Assembly: GCA_049999725.1 (NCBI GenBank)
Contig: JBNGIS010020377.1
Span: 1-33,882, forward strand
Direction: 5' to 3'
From: Haplomitrium mnioides
Taxonomy: Eukaryota; Marchantiophyta; Haplomitriopsida; Calobryales
DNA length: 33,882 bases
Shown here: in pieces, positions 1 through 11,628 of the stretch
Position numbering within the stretch: the stretch's first letter is position 1
How the letters are laid out: each line of letters opens with the position of its first letter
The notes under the pieces: model-generated
What the model saw: only the letters and a program-made list of their open reading frames with translations
Database searches by the model: none
What the model was told of the DNA's origin: nothing
Translations under genes and position numbers: made by a program

Positions 1-3000
1 AAACTAAATTGAAGTGCCAAAATGGTCAAGAGAAATTTAATGTAGTTAGGATCCATGTGTAGAAACTAAATCGAAGTGCTAAAATGGTCAAAAAATATTT
101 AATGTAGTTGGGATACATGTTTACAAACTAAATTGAATTTCCAAAATGGTAAAAATTTATTTAATGTAGTGTGAATCCATGTCTACAAACTAAATGGAAC
201 TGCCAAAACGGTCAAGAGCTATTTAATGTAGTTGCGATCCATGTCCACAAACTAAATCGAAGTGCGAAAATGGTCAAGATTTTTCTAACGTAGTTGGGAT
301 CCATGTCTACAAACTAAATGGAAGTGCCAAAATGCTCAAGAGTTATTTAATGCAGTTAGGATCCATGTCTACAAACTAAATCGAAGTGCCTAAATGGTCA
401 AGAGTTATTTAATGTAGTTGTGATCCATGTCTACAAAGTAAATGGAAGTGCCAAAATGGTCAAGAGTTATTTAATGTAGTTGGGATCCATGTGTACAAAC
501 CAAATTGAAGTGCTGAAATCGTCAATAGTTATTTAATGTAGTTGGGATCCATGTCTACAAACTCAAACGAAGTGCTAAAATGGTCAAGAGCTATTTTATA
601 TAGTTTGGTTCGATGTCTACAAACTCAATCGAAGTGCGAAAATGGTCAAGATTTATTTTATGTAGTTTGGATCCATGTCTACAAAGTCAATCGAAGTGCA
701 AAAATGACCAAGAGTTATTTACTCTAGTTTGGATCCATGTCTACAAACTCAATCGAAGTGCCAAAATGGTCAAGAGATATTTTATGTAGTTGGTATCCAT
801 GTTTAGAAACTAAATCGAAGTACCAAAATGGTCAAGAGTTATTTAATGTAGTTGGGATCTATGTCTACAAACTAAATCGAGGTGGGAAAATGGTCAAGAG
901 TTATTTAATGTACTTGGGATCCATGTCTACAAACTCAATCAAAGTGCTAAAATGGTCAAGAGTTATTTAATGTAGTTGGGATCCATGTCTACAAACTAAA
1001 TCAAAGTGCTCAAATGGTCAAGAGTTATTTAATGTAGGTTGGATCTATGTCTACAAACTAAATCAAAGTGCCAAAATGGTCAAGAGTTATTTAATGTAGT
1101 TGGGATCTATGTCTAGAAACAAAATCGAAGTGGCAAAATGGTCAAAAGTTATTTATTGTAGTTTGGATTCATGTCTACAAAGTCAATCGAAAAACCAAAA
1201 TAGTCAAGAGTTTTTTAATGTAGTTGGGATCCATGTCTACAAACTAAATCAAAGCGCCAAAATGGCCAATAATTATTTAATGCAGTTGGGATCTATGTCT
1301 ACAAACTAAACCGAAGTGTCTAAATGGTCAATAGCTATTTAATATAGTTGGGATCCATGTCTACAAACTAAATCGAGGTGTCAAAATGGTCAAGAGTTAT
1401 TTGATGTAGTTAGGATCCATGTCTACAAACTAAACCGAAGTGCCAAATCGGTCAAGACTTATCTCATGTAGTTGGGATCTATATGTATCAACTCAACCGA
1501 AGTGCCAAAATGGTGAAGAGTTATCTAATGTAGTTGGGATTCATGTCTACAAACTCAATCGAAGTGCTAAAATGGTCAAGAGTTATTTAATGTAGTTGGG
1601 ATCCATGTCTACAAACTAAATCGAAGTGCCAAAATGGTCAAGAGTTATCTAATGTACTTGGAATCCATGTTTAAAAACTCTATAGAAGTGCCTCAATGGT
1701 CAAGAGTTATTTAATGTCGTTGGCATCTATATCTACAAACTCAATTGAAGTGCAAAAATGGTCAAGAGTTGTTTAAATATAGTTAGGATCCATGTCTTCA
1801 AACTGAATCAAAGTGCCAAATAGGTCAAGAGTTATTTGATGTAGTTGGGATCCATATGTACAAACTAAATTGAAGTGCCAAAATGGTCAAGAGAAATTTA
1901 ATGTAGTTGGGATCCATGTGTAGAAACTAAATCGAAGTGCTAAAATGGTCAAAAAAATATTTAATGTAGTTGGGATCCATGTTTATACAAACTAAATTAA
2001 AGTGCCAAAATGGTAAAAATTTATTTAATGTAGTGTGGATCCATGTCTACAAACTAAATGGAACTGCCAAAACGGTTAAGAGCTATTTAATGTAGTTGCG
2101 ATCCATGTCTACAAACTAAATCGAAGTGCCAAAATGGTCAAGAGTTTTCTAAAGTAGTTCGGATCCATGTCTACAAACTAAATCAAAGTGCCAAAATGGT
2201 CAAGAATTATTTAATGTAGTTTGGATCTACAAACTCAATCAAAGTGCCAAAATGGTCAAGAGTTGTTTAATGTAGTTGGGATCCATGTCTACAAAATAAA
2301 TGGAAGTGCCAAAATGGTCAAGAGTTATTGAATATAGTTGGGATCCATGTCTACAAACTCAATCGAAGTGCCAAAATGGTCAAGAGTTGTCTAATGTAGT
2401 TGGGATCCATGTCTATAAACTGAATCGAAGTGCCAAAATGGTCAAGAGTTATTTAATGTAGTTGGGATCTATGTCTACAAACTTAATCGAAGTGTCAAAA
2501 TGGTCAATAGTTTTTTAAATATAGTTGAGATCCATGTCTACAAACTGAATTGAAGTGCCAAAATGGTGAAGAGTTATTTAATGTAGTTGGGATCCATGTA
2601 TGGAAACTAAATCGAAGTGCCAAAATGGTGAAGAGTTATTTAATGTAGTTGGGATCCATGTTTAGAAACTAAATCGAAGTGCTAAAATGGTCAAAAGTTA
2701 TTTAGTGTAGTTGGGATCTATATCTACAAACTAAATTGAAGTGCCAAAATGGTAAAGAGTTATTTAATTCAGTCTGGATCTATGTCTACAATCTACATCG
2801 AAGTGCAAAAGAGTCAAGAGTTATTTAATGTAGTTGCGATCCATGTCTACAAACTAAATCAACGTGCCAAAATAGTCAAGAGTTATTTAATGTAGTTGGG
2901 ATCCATGTCTAGCTAGTGAATCAAAGTGCCAAATTGGTCAAGAGATATCTAATGTAGTTAGGATCCATGTGTAGAAACTAAATCAAAGTGCCAAAATGGT

Positions 3001-3034
3001 GAAGAGTTATTCAATGTAGTTGGGATCCATGTCT
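1..3034. repeat. 62-bp satellite array, block 1
   Basis: Head-to-tail tandem array with a 62-bp monomer; for example GGATCC starts recur 62 bp apart at about 299, 361 and 423. The consensus contains GGATCCATGTCTACAAAC, then a variable AAATCGAAGTGCC part, then AAAATGGTCAAGAGTT and ATTTAATGTAGTTG. Monomers differ by scattered substitutions, and a few have small indels, such as a 6-bp loss near 2224-2232. It is AT-rich. Open frames inside it arise because some monomers lack stops, and they show no coding signature. The right end is an abrupt junction with LTR sequence at 3034/3035. No known satellite name is assigned. Confidence 0.97.
1862..2165. repeat. Higher-order repeat copy of 1-304
   Basis: The five monomers here repeat the variant order of those at 1-304, at an offset of 1861 bp (30 x 62 + 1). 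Shared private variants include AAGAGAAATTTAATG, ATGTGTAGAAAC, GGTAAAAATTTATTT, GTAGTGTG, ATGGAACTGCC with AAACGG, and GTTGCGATCC. This indicates duplication of a multi-monomer block rather than independent monomer drift. Confidence 0.85.
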
Positions 3035-3123
3035 GCTCAACTATCCTGATGTCTTCTAAGCTAATACAACTCTACAACACAATGCAGAAAGGAAACCTAA
3101 CCTACACATATATGAACAACAAA

Positions 3124-3129
3124 TTTATA
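3124..3129 (-). promoter_or_regulatory. TATA-like box of LTR copy A
   Basis: TATAAA on the minus strand, in the same LTR position as the TATA-like motifs at 13353-13360, 23343-23350 and 27983-27988. Conservation of position is the support; no transcription start can be seen. Confidence 0.4.
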
Positions 3130-3516
3130 CACTATGTGCAAGAGAAAACAGAGACTTTGAAGGGCTTCTAGATTTCTACCAATTGATACTTCCCTTATGA
3201 GTCCTGTTGCCTTACAACCTGTAGCCCAGCAACCCACACACCCTCATCTCCAGATTGTTTTTTAACTTCCCTCGCGAGAAGCCATGCTTTTACTTCCTCA
3301 TGCTAGGAAGAGAGTTTCTTTGACTTCAACCTCTGGAAGACAACTTTACCAGCTGCAGGTAGCCCACTCCACCCCCGAGCCTCGACAGGTCATCCCGCGC
3401 ACTGCACAAACACTAGCACAGCCCCCCTCCCTCTCAGCTCCACTTGAAGAAACACACCAAAGTGTACTCCGAACACTCTGGATTGATGCACTTGCAAGAG
3501 GAAATGCCGAGACACT

Positions 3517-4100
3517 CCAAGCTCCTCACTTAGCAACCTCTCCTTAGTTCTCGACAGGTCGGAATCCCTTCGAACTATCGTATCAGTAACCCTCCGCCCT
3601 GGTCCGCCTGCAGAGATGAGGTCACCTGGATTGCCCGAGCATCCATAGCTGTTCACTCTGCAATCCTCGGCGCCCCTCTAGTCCTCCTCTAAATCCCACA
3701 GTTCCCCTTGAGCGAGTACCCCTGCTTCACGTAGCTATCACTAAATTCTCACCCATGTCTTACCATGCGCGATTCCCTTTTCTTGCTATCGCTGTCGCGC
3801 CTCGCAATTGCCCGTGAAACACCGAGACGACTCCAAGCTCCTCACTTGGCAGCCTCTCCTTAGTTCTCAGCAGACCAAGAATTCCTTCGAACTATTGTAT
3901 CGGTTCACCTCTGCTTTGGTCCACCGGCAAAGACGAGTTCACCTGAATCGCCCGAGCATCTAGAGCTCCTCACTCTACAATTCTCAGCGCCCCTCTAGTC
4001 CACCTCCGAATCCCCTTGGCCCCATGGAGCTAGTACACCCGCTTCACGTAATTCCTCATTGAACTCTTGACCCCTGCCTTACCATGCGCGATTCTTGTGC
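3517..4100 (-). repeat. Direct duplication (~316 bp offset) inside LTR copy A
   Basis: The segment starting near 3517 (CTCCAAGCTCCTCACTT) recurs near 3832, and both copies run on to a CCATGCGCGATTC stretch. The same two-copy arrangement occurs in the other LTRs (about 28377 and 28691, offset 314; 12532 and 12801, offset 269), so it predates the spread of the family. Confidence 0.8.
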
Positions 4101-4504
4101 CTTGCATCGCCATCGCGTCCAACCATTGCCCGTGTATCAACCTGAACATAATCAAAGGCAAACGATGTATACTCCCTGCGAGCGCTGATCCCCCGAAGCT
4201 CGATCCGATGAATAGTCGCTATGGCCGTTGAGCTCGAAGTGGGAGAATGAGACACGTGGCTCCTTCATCTGTTAATCCAATTACCATGGAATGAGAAATC
4301 AAGCTGCGTGTCCATTCGGTTGATCGAGAAAGACAAGTACAATAGGAATTTTACGAGGAGCTCCAAAGAATCTTGCGAGAAGAGATTCCATAGATTCCCA
4401 CATAACCAAGTCCAAAAAGGCTCTTTGAAACCGAGTTTCAAAGTGCCCCGCGGAACCCACTCCATAGAATCTCCATAGATTCCTCCGTAGATCCCTCTTT
4501 CTTC

Positions 4505-4940
4505 TCCTTGCGCCACGTCATCTGCTGCACCGCCGTCCGACGTCGTCCTGCAAGGGGGTAGGCTGACCGCCACGCTGACCGCTCCTTCCGCAATTGACCT
4601 GCACGTTGCCTGAGGTCCGGTGAACTCTCCTCCTTGCGCCGCGTGTCCCGTGAGTTGCTTTGGGGTCCCTGAAGTCGCCACGTCCTCCAAAAAGGCCGTC
4701 CCACGTCGCCCTGCAAAGGGGTAGGCGGACCGTCGGCTGACTTCCTTCCGAGATTGACCCACGGAACTCCGTGCGTGTTTCCCAAGGCGCCACGGAGTCC
4801 GAAGGCCGCCGCCCCGCAAAGGGGTAGGCAGACCATCGCGCGGACCCTTCTTCCGAAGTTGACCTTCGGAAACCTTACCTAGCTCCCCAGCGCGCCACGT
4901 TTCCGAAGCCCTTCCGCGGACTCCCTACGCTCGCTACGTC
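4505..4940 (-). promoter_or_regulatory. ACGT-core motif cluster in LTR copy A
   Basis: Several GCCACGT-type words are visible (near 4513, 4677 and 4896, with variants near 4704 and 4936). They are interspersed with repeats of a CGCAAAGGGGTAGGCGGAC block. This is the minus-strand counterpart of the ACGTGGC cluster in the LTR at 11629-12068. ACGT cores with a GGC flank match the G-box/ABRE class bound by plant bZIP factors; the function here is inferred. Confidence 0.5.
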
Positions 4941-5712
4941 ATCCGAAGAGCCAATGTAGACTTACCCTGCTCGTCGAATAAGAATTGTGCTGATGTTGTC
5001 GTTTCATCGTACCTTTGAAGTAAGAACTACGCGTGCGCCCGAGGCTATCTTCGTTAACACTTCCAAAAGCTCGATATAAGAACTACAAGGCCCTTTTGGA
5101 CCGTTTGCCCCTTTCCAACTTTCGGATGCCTGCCGCACCTCGTCGAACTTTCACCCTTCTGGTTGCCAAAGTGGCAAAGAGTCACCCTTTCGGTGTCGCT
5201 AGCTCCTCCGTCGGTCGTACCGGCGTTAACTTCATTTTCCGACCGCTCTCATCTCGCTCGTTGATTTGCCGATAGATCGTACTTTCGTCATGGCCTTTGT
5301 TTCCCCCCACTGGATGGGCGCCATATCACCATTGTGGCTCAGCTTTCTTCCTGTTGGACGGTTTGCGATGGGTCACCATTTCGTCACTGATGCGCATCGT
5401 TTGAACCGGATCACTGACAAGTTGCCTTTTCACCTTCACTTGCTCTTATTCGACCCGCTAGGTGATCTGTCTCCCTTTCGGCTCTCCTTTGTGTTTCCTG
5501 TTTGACGGATCTGCGCTAAATCGCCCCTTCGACTTCCCCTCTCCGCCTCCACTCGGATCTCCGATGTATCATCCTTTCGGCACTTCTCCGTTTTCCTTCG
5601 GCCAGACCCTCGATATGTCATTGCTTCAGGCCCTCTCCTTGGTCCCCTATTGGTTTCCTCGCGGATCCCTCTTAACCGGAGTCCCCACATCGTAAGACGA
5701 ATCGGAACCCCG

Positions 5713-5733
5713 CTAAGTGGTCTCCCCACTTAG
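5713..5733. other. Conserved LTR hairpin (copy A)
   Basis: CTAAGTGG and CCACTTAG form a perfect 8-bp stem around a 5-nt loop. The equivalent hairpin is present in the three other long LTR copies (10845-10863, 17633-17651, 30589-30607). Confidence 0.7.
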
Positions 5734-6886
5734 GGAGGTGCCTTTCCGTAGAATCACGGGCCTCCTGGTGCCACCACATCATCCATGAAATTCTGCAAAG
5801 TGCTCCGGAGACGCTACGTTTCCGTGGAATCTCACGTGACCTTTTGGGGACTCCACTCTTCTGCCAAGATTCACAGACTCGAATGGAGCGTTCGATCGGC
5901 CCTTGCAGGGATCGCTCCTGCTTGCGGGATCGAGGCATCCCTCTCCCCTGGCCTTGCTCGCCCTCGTGACGATCTCACCTCCTCCTTTCAGCTCCCGATC
6001 CTTGCTTCCCAATTTGTGGCCATTGTAAGACCCCCGCGATCTGCCTTTCTTCGGAGTGCCTTCAGATTTCATTGTTGTGGATCCGTCCTTCTTCCTCCTG
6101 TGATCGCTTTGCCATAGGTGGCCACTCTCTTCTTTTTCCCCACGCTCCGATTCTCGCATTTCCTTCTCACACACGAGCTCTCATTAGCATGCTTCGAATT
6201 TTGAAAGGTGGCCCCTCCTCTGGCTGCAATCCCAGTTCCTTCCTCCTCTACTCCGCCATGATCTTGTTTCCCTCCCAGGACTTATGCGCCCTACTCTTAG
6301 TAGCTGTTTGGGGGCAATCCATGGCTCCTCAAAGGCCCTCACACTTGCTAAGGAGTATTTGGGCCAGAGATTCCATGTCTACAAACTAAACCGAACTGCC
6401 AAAATGGTCAAGAGTTATTTAATGTACTTGGGATCCATGTCTACAAACTCAATCGAAGTGCGAAAATGGTCAAGAGCTTTTTAAATATTGTTGGGATCCA
6501 TGTCTACAAATTGAATCGAAATGCAAAAATGGTCAAGAGTTATCTATTGTAGTTTGGATCCATGTCTACAAACTCAATCGAAGTGCAAAAATGGTCAAGA
6601 GTTAGTTTTTTTAGTTGGGATTCATGTCTACAAACTCAATCGAAATGCAAAAATGGTCAAAAGTTATTTAATGTAATTGGGATCCATGTCTACAAACTCA
6701 ATCGAAGTGCCAAAATGGTCCATAGTTAGTTTTTGTAGTTGGGATCCATGTCTACAAACTAAATAGAAGTGCAAAATTGTAAAGAGTTATTTAATATAGT
6801 TGGGATCCATGTCTACAAAGTAAACCGAAGTGCCAAAATGGTCAAGAGTTATTTAATGTAGTTGGGATCCATGTCTACAAACTAAA

Positions 6887-7130
6887 CCGAAGTGTCAAAA
6901 TGGTCAACAGTTATTTAATGTACTTGGGATCCATGTCTACAAACTAAACCAAAGTGCCAAAATGGTCAAGAGTTATTTAATGTAGTTGGGATCCATGCTT
7001 ACAAACTAAACCGAAGTGTCAAAAGGGTCAACAATGTACTTGGGATCCATGTTTGCAAACTAAACCAAAGTGCCAAAATGGTCAAGAGTTATTTAATGTA
7101 GTTGGGATAGATGTCTACAAACTCAATCGA
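6887..7130. repeat. Local dimer duplication (124 bp) in the satellite
   Basis: A two-monomer pair, the first with CCGAAGTGTC and GTCAACA and TGTACTTGGG and the second with CCAAAGTGCC, occurs at 6887 and again at 7011, exactly 124 bp later. The second copy lost about 11 bp of its first monomer (around 7030-7036). This is a recent small-scale amplification. Confidence 0.75.
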
Positions 7131-8989
7131 AGTGCGAAAATAGTCAAGAGTTTTTTAAATATAGTTCGGATGCATGTCTACAAACTGAATCGAAGTGCAA
7201 AAATTGTCAAGAGTTATCTACAGTAGTTTGGTTCCATGTCTACAAACTCAATCAAAGTGCCAAAATGGTCCAGAGTTAGTTTTTGTAGTTCGGATCCATG
7301 TCTACAAATTGAATCGAAGTGCCAAAATGGTAAAGAGTTATTTGATGTAGTTCAAATCCATGTCTACAAACTAAATCAAAGTGCCAAAATGGTCAAGAGT
7401 TATTTAATGTAGATGGGAACCATGTCTAGCCACTCAATCAAAGTGCCAAAATGGTCAAGAGATATCTAATGTAGTTGGGATCCATGTCTAGAAACTAAAT
7501 TGAACTACCAAAATGGTGAAGAGTTATTCAATGTAGTTGCAATCCATGTCTACAAACTAAATCAAAGTGCTAAAATTGTCAAAAGTTATTTAATGTAGTT
7601 GGGATCCATATCTACAAACTAAATTGAAGTGCCAAAATAGTCAAGAGTTATTAAATGTAGTTGGGATCCATGTCTGCAAACTAAATCAAAATGTTAAAAT
7701 GGTTAAGAGCTATTTAATGTAGTTGGGAACCATGTCTAGAAACTAAATCAAAGTGCCAAAATGGTCAAGTGTTATTTACTGTAGTTTGGATCCATGTCTA
7801 CAAACTCAATGGAAGTGCCAAAATTGTCAAGAAATATTTAATGTAGTTGGGATCCATGCCTAGAAACTAAATTGAAGTGCTAAAATGGTCAAGAGTTATT
7901 TAATGTAGTTGGGATCCATGTCTAAAAACTAAATAGAAGTGCAAAATGGTTAAGAGTTATTTAATGTAGTTGAGATCCATATCTACAAACTAAATCCAAG
8001 TGCCAAAATGGTCAAGAGTTATTTATTGTAGTTGGGATCCATGTCAACAAAGAAAATTGAAGTGCTAAAATGGTCAAGCGTTATTTAATGTAGTTGGGAA
8101 CCATATCTACAAAGTAAATCAAAGTGCCAAAATTGTCAAGAGTTATTTAATGTAGTTGGGATCCATGTCTACAAACTAAATCGAAGTGCCAAAATGGTCA
8201 AGAGTTATTTAATGTAGTTGGGATCCATGAGTACAAACTAAATCGAAGTGCCAAAATTGTCAAGAGTTATTTAATGTAGTTGGGATCCAAGTTTACAAAC
8301 TAAGCCAAAGTGCCAAAATGGTCACGAGTTATCCAATGTAGTTGGGATCCATGTCTACAATCTAAATCGAAGTGCAAAAATGGTCAAGACTTATGTAATG
8401 TAGTTGGGATCCATGTCTACAAAGTTAATCAAAGTGCCAAAATGGTCAAGAGTTATTTGATGTAGTTGAGATCCATCGCTATAAAACTAAATCGGCGTGC
8501 CAAAATGGTCAAGAGTTATTTAATGTAGTTTGGATCCATGTCTATGAACTGAACCCAAGTTTTTAAATGGTGAATAGTTATCTAATGTAGTTCGAATCCA
8601 TGACTACAAACTCAATTGAAGTGCCAAAATGGTCAAGAGTTATTTGATGTAGTTAGATCCATCTATAGAGATTAAATCAAAGTGCCAAAATGGTCAAGAG
8701 TATTTTATATAGTTGGGATCCATGTCTACAAACTAAATCGAAGTGCCAAAAATAGTCAAGAGTTATTTTATATAGTTGGGATCCATGTCTACAAACTAAA
8801 TCCAAGTGCCTAAATGGTCAAGAGTTATTTAATGCAATTGGGATCCATGTCTACAAACTCAATCGAAGTGCCAAAAATGGTCAAAAGTTATCTAATATAG
8901 TTGGGATCAATGTTTACAAACTCAATCGAAGTGTCTTAATGATCAAGAGGTATATAATGTAGTTGGGATCCATGTCTACAAACTAAATC

Positions 8990-10157
8990 GAAGTACCAAC
9001 ATTGTCAAGAGTTGTTTAGTGTAGTTGGGATCTAAGTCTACAAACTAAAGCGAAGTGCTAAAATGGTCAAGAGTTATTTAATGTAGTTGAGATCCATGTC
9101 TACAAACTAAATCAAAGTGTGAAAATGGTGAAGAGTTATTTTATGTAGGTCAAATCCATGTCTACAAACTCAATCGAAGTGCCAAAATGGTCAAGGGTTA
9201 TTGAATGTAGTTGGGATCCATATCTACAAACTCAATCAAAGTGCCAAAATGGTCAAGACTTATTTGATGTAGTTCATATCCATCTGTACAAACTAAATTG
9301 AAGTGCCAGAATGGTCAACAGTTATTTCATGTAGTTCGGATCCATGTCTACAAACTAAATCAAAGTGCAAAAATGGCCAACAGTAATTTAATGCAGTTGG
9401 GATCCATGTCTACAAGTTAAATCAAAGTGTCAAAATGGTCAAGAGGTATATTATATGGTTGGGATCCATGTCTACAAACTAAATCGAAGTGCCAAAATGG
9501 TAAAGAGCCATTTAATGAAGCTAGGATCCATGTCTACAAACTAACTCGAAGTGCCAAAATGGTCAAGAGTTATTTAATATACTTTGGATCCATGTCTACA
9601 AACTAAACCAAAGTGCTAAAATGGTCATTAGTTATTTAATATAGTTGGGATCCATCTCTACAAATTGAATCGAAGTGCCAAAATGGTCAAGAGTGTTTTA
9701 ATGTAGTTGGGATCCATGTCTACAATTTAAACTGAAGTGCCAAATTGGTCAAGACTTTTCTAATGTAGTTTGGATTCATGTCTATAAACTAAACCGAAGT
9801 GCCAAAATGGTCAAGAGTCATCTAATGTAGTTGGGATACATGTCTACAAACTAAATCAAAGTGCTAAAATTGTCAAGAGTTGTTTAGTGTAGTTGGGATC
9901 TATGTCTACAAACTAAATCGAAGTGCTAAAATGGTCAAGAGTTATTTAATGTAGTTAGAATCCATGTCTAGAAACTAAATTGAAGTGCAAAAATGGTAAA
10001 GAGTTATTTAATTTAGGTCAGATCCATGTCTGCAAACTCAATCGAAGTGCCAAAATGGTCAAGAATTATTGAATGTAGTTGGGATCCGAATCTAAAAACT
10101 CAATCAAATTGCCAAAATTGTCAAGACTTATTTGATGTAGTTCACATCTATCTGTAC
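8990..10157. repeat. 14-monomer (868-bp) higher-order repeat
   Basis: Variants at about 9000-9289 recur in order at about 9868-10157: GTTGTTTAGTGTAG, then TTATGTAGGTC / ATTTAGGTC, then TTATTGAATG, then GACTTATTTGATGTAGTTCA, then ATCTGTAC. The word TGTAC is at 9285-9289 and 10153-10157, an offset of 868 = 14 x 62. The order continues beyond the inserted element at 23972 onward (matching about 9290-9540). Confidence 0.85.
10153..10157. other. Target-site duplication, left copy (TGTAC)
   Basis: TGTAC directly precedes the element's 5' terminus TGTCAG and is repeated at 23967-23971 directly after its 3' terminus AACA. Removing the element and one copy restores a normal satellite monomer like the one at 9274-9300. 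Five bases is the usual duplication length for LTR retrotransposons. Confidence 0.85.
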
Positions 10158-10844
10158 TGTCAGCCGGTGCTTTGGAGCACTAAAGCTTTATGCACGGAAT
10201 CAGAAGCATCAATGACCCAAATACTCCTTAGCAAGTGTAAGGGTCTATCAGGAATAGCTACTTACCTCAAACAGCTGATAAGAGCAGGGTGCATGAGTCT
10301 TGGGAGGGAAACACGATCATGGTGGAGGAGAGGAGGAAGGAGAGCAGGGATCGCCAGCCAGGGGAGGGGCCCCATTTTCAAATTCGAAGCAGGCCCGCGA
10401 GAATCCGTGGGCCTAAGGAGGATGCGGGATGGGAGCTGGGGAGGAGGAACAGAGTAGCCACCCAGGGCGAGGCGATCGCAGAAGGAAGAAGGGATCAACA
10501 ACAAAGAAGCCCGAAGGCACTCCGAAGAAAGGCAGATCGCGGGGGTCCTGCAGCGGCCAGAAATTGGGAAGCAAGCATTAGGAGCTGACAGGAGGAGGTG
10601 AGATCGTCACGAGGGCGAGCAAGGCTAGGGAAGAGGGACGCCTCGATCCCGCAAGCAAGACCGAGCCCCGCAGAGGCCGATCGAACGATCCATCCGAGTC
10701 GGTAAGTCTTGACAGAAGAGTGGAGTCCCCGAAAGGTCCCGCGAGATTCCACGAAAACGTAGCGTCTCCAGAACCCTTCGCAGGACTCCACGGACGACGT
10801 GGCAGCACCAGGGAGGTCCACGGGTCTGCGGAAAGGCGCCTCCC

Positions 10845-10863
10845 TAAGTGGGGAGCCCACTTA
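10845..10863. other. Conserved LTR hairpin (copy B)
   Basis: TAAGTGGG and CCCACTTA form a perfect 8-bp stem with a GAG loop. It is found at the matching position in the other long LTR copies, either strand. Confidence 0.75.
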
Positions 10864-11628
10864 ACTTGGTTCCGATGCATCTTCTGACGTGGGAATCTCG
10901 GTTAAGAGGGATCCGCAAGGAACCCAACAAGGGAGCAAGGAAAGGGGCTCAAAACATTGATTTATCGCAGGTCTGGCCGAAGGAAATCGGGAGAGTGCCG
11001 GAAGGGTGATCTATCGTAGATCTGAGAGGAGGAGGAGCGCGGAAGCCGAAGGGGCAACCTAGCGCAGATTCGCCAAAGAGGAAACACAATGGAGAGCCGA
11101 AAGGAGGACTGATCACTGATCTGACCGAATAAGAGCGAGTAAAGGCAAAAAAACGACTTGTCGGCAAACCGGTTCGAACGACGCGCATAAGTGGCGAAGC
11201 AGTGATCCAGCGCAAACCGTCCAACGGGAAGAAGGCTGAGCCATAAGGGCAATATGGCGCCTATCCGGTGGGGGGAAACAAAGAGCACAACGAAAGCACG
11301 ATATGTCGGCAAATCGGCGAGCGAGATGAGAGCGGCCGAAAAACGAAGTTAAGGCCGGTACGACCGACGGAGGAGGAACCGGCACCGAAAAGGTGACACT
11401 TTGCCGCTTCAGCATCCAGAAAGGTAAAAGTTTGACGGGGTGCGGCAGAAAGTTCGAAAGGGGCAAACGGTCCGAAAGGACCTAGTAGTTCTTATAGCGA
11501 GCTTTTGGAAGTGTTGACGAAGCTAGCCTCAAGAGGGCGAGTAGTTCTTACTTCGGAGGTACGTCGAAACGGCGACATCAACACCGTTCTTACTCGGCGA
11601 GTAGGGGAAATCCATGGCGGTTCAACGG

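Larger units (their letters stand above)
3035..6370 (-). mobile_element. LTR fragment (copy A), truncated at both ends
   Basis: Sequence collinear with the LTR at 27372-31297, and the reverse complement of the LTR at 10158-13976, inserted between satellite blocks. Relative to the full minus-strand LTR it lacks about 523 bp at the promoter-distal (R/U5) end and about 50 bp at the TGTCAG end. There are no TG/CA termini or target duplication, so it is a remnant rather than a clean solo LTR. It keeps the internal ~316-bp duplication, the ACGT motif cluster, the hairpin and the TATA-like box. Several open frames of 60-184 codons lie inside but overlap in many frames and have no recognizable domain. 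Confidence 0.9.
6371..10157. repeat. 62-bp satellite array, block 2
   Basis: Same 62-bp monomer and orientation as the first block; for example ATCCATG starts at 8161 and 8223 with the next equivalent at 8285. It contains a clear 14-monomer higher-order period (868 bp) in its right half. It ends at 10157 inside a monomer, where an LTR retrotransposon is inserted. The interrupted monomer continues at 23972. Confidence 0.97.

Noticed and set aside
542-1309. Short plus-strand open frames in the satellite with repeated protein-like phrases
   Set aside because: They follow the 62-bp repeat, whose period is not a multiple of three; they change frame each monomer and have no start context or domain.
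1-3034. CRISPR array
   Set aside because: Repeats are adjacent 62-bp monomers without unique spacers, in a plant-like genome; this is a satellite.
4265-4836. Overlapping minus-strand frames of 91-184 codons in LTR copy A
   Set aside because: Several frames are open at once because the region is GC-rich with subrepeats; no domain is recognized and copies B and D do not keep the same frame.
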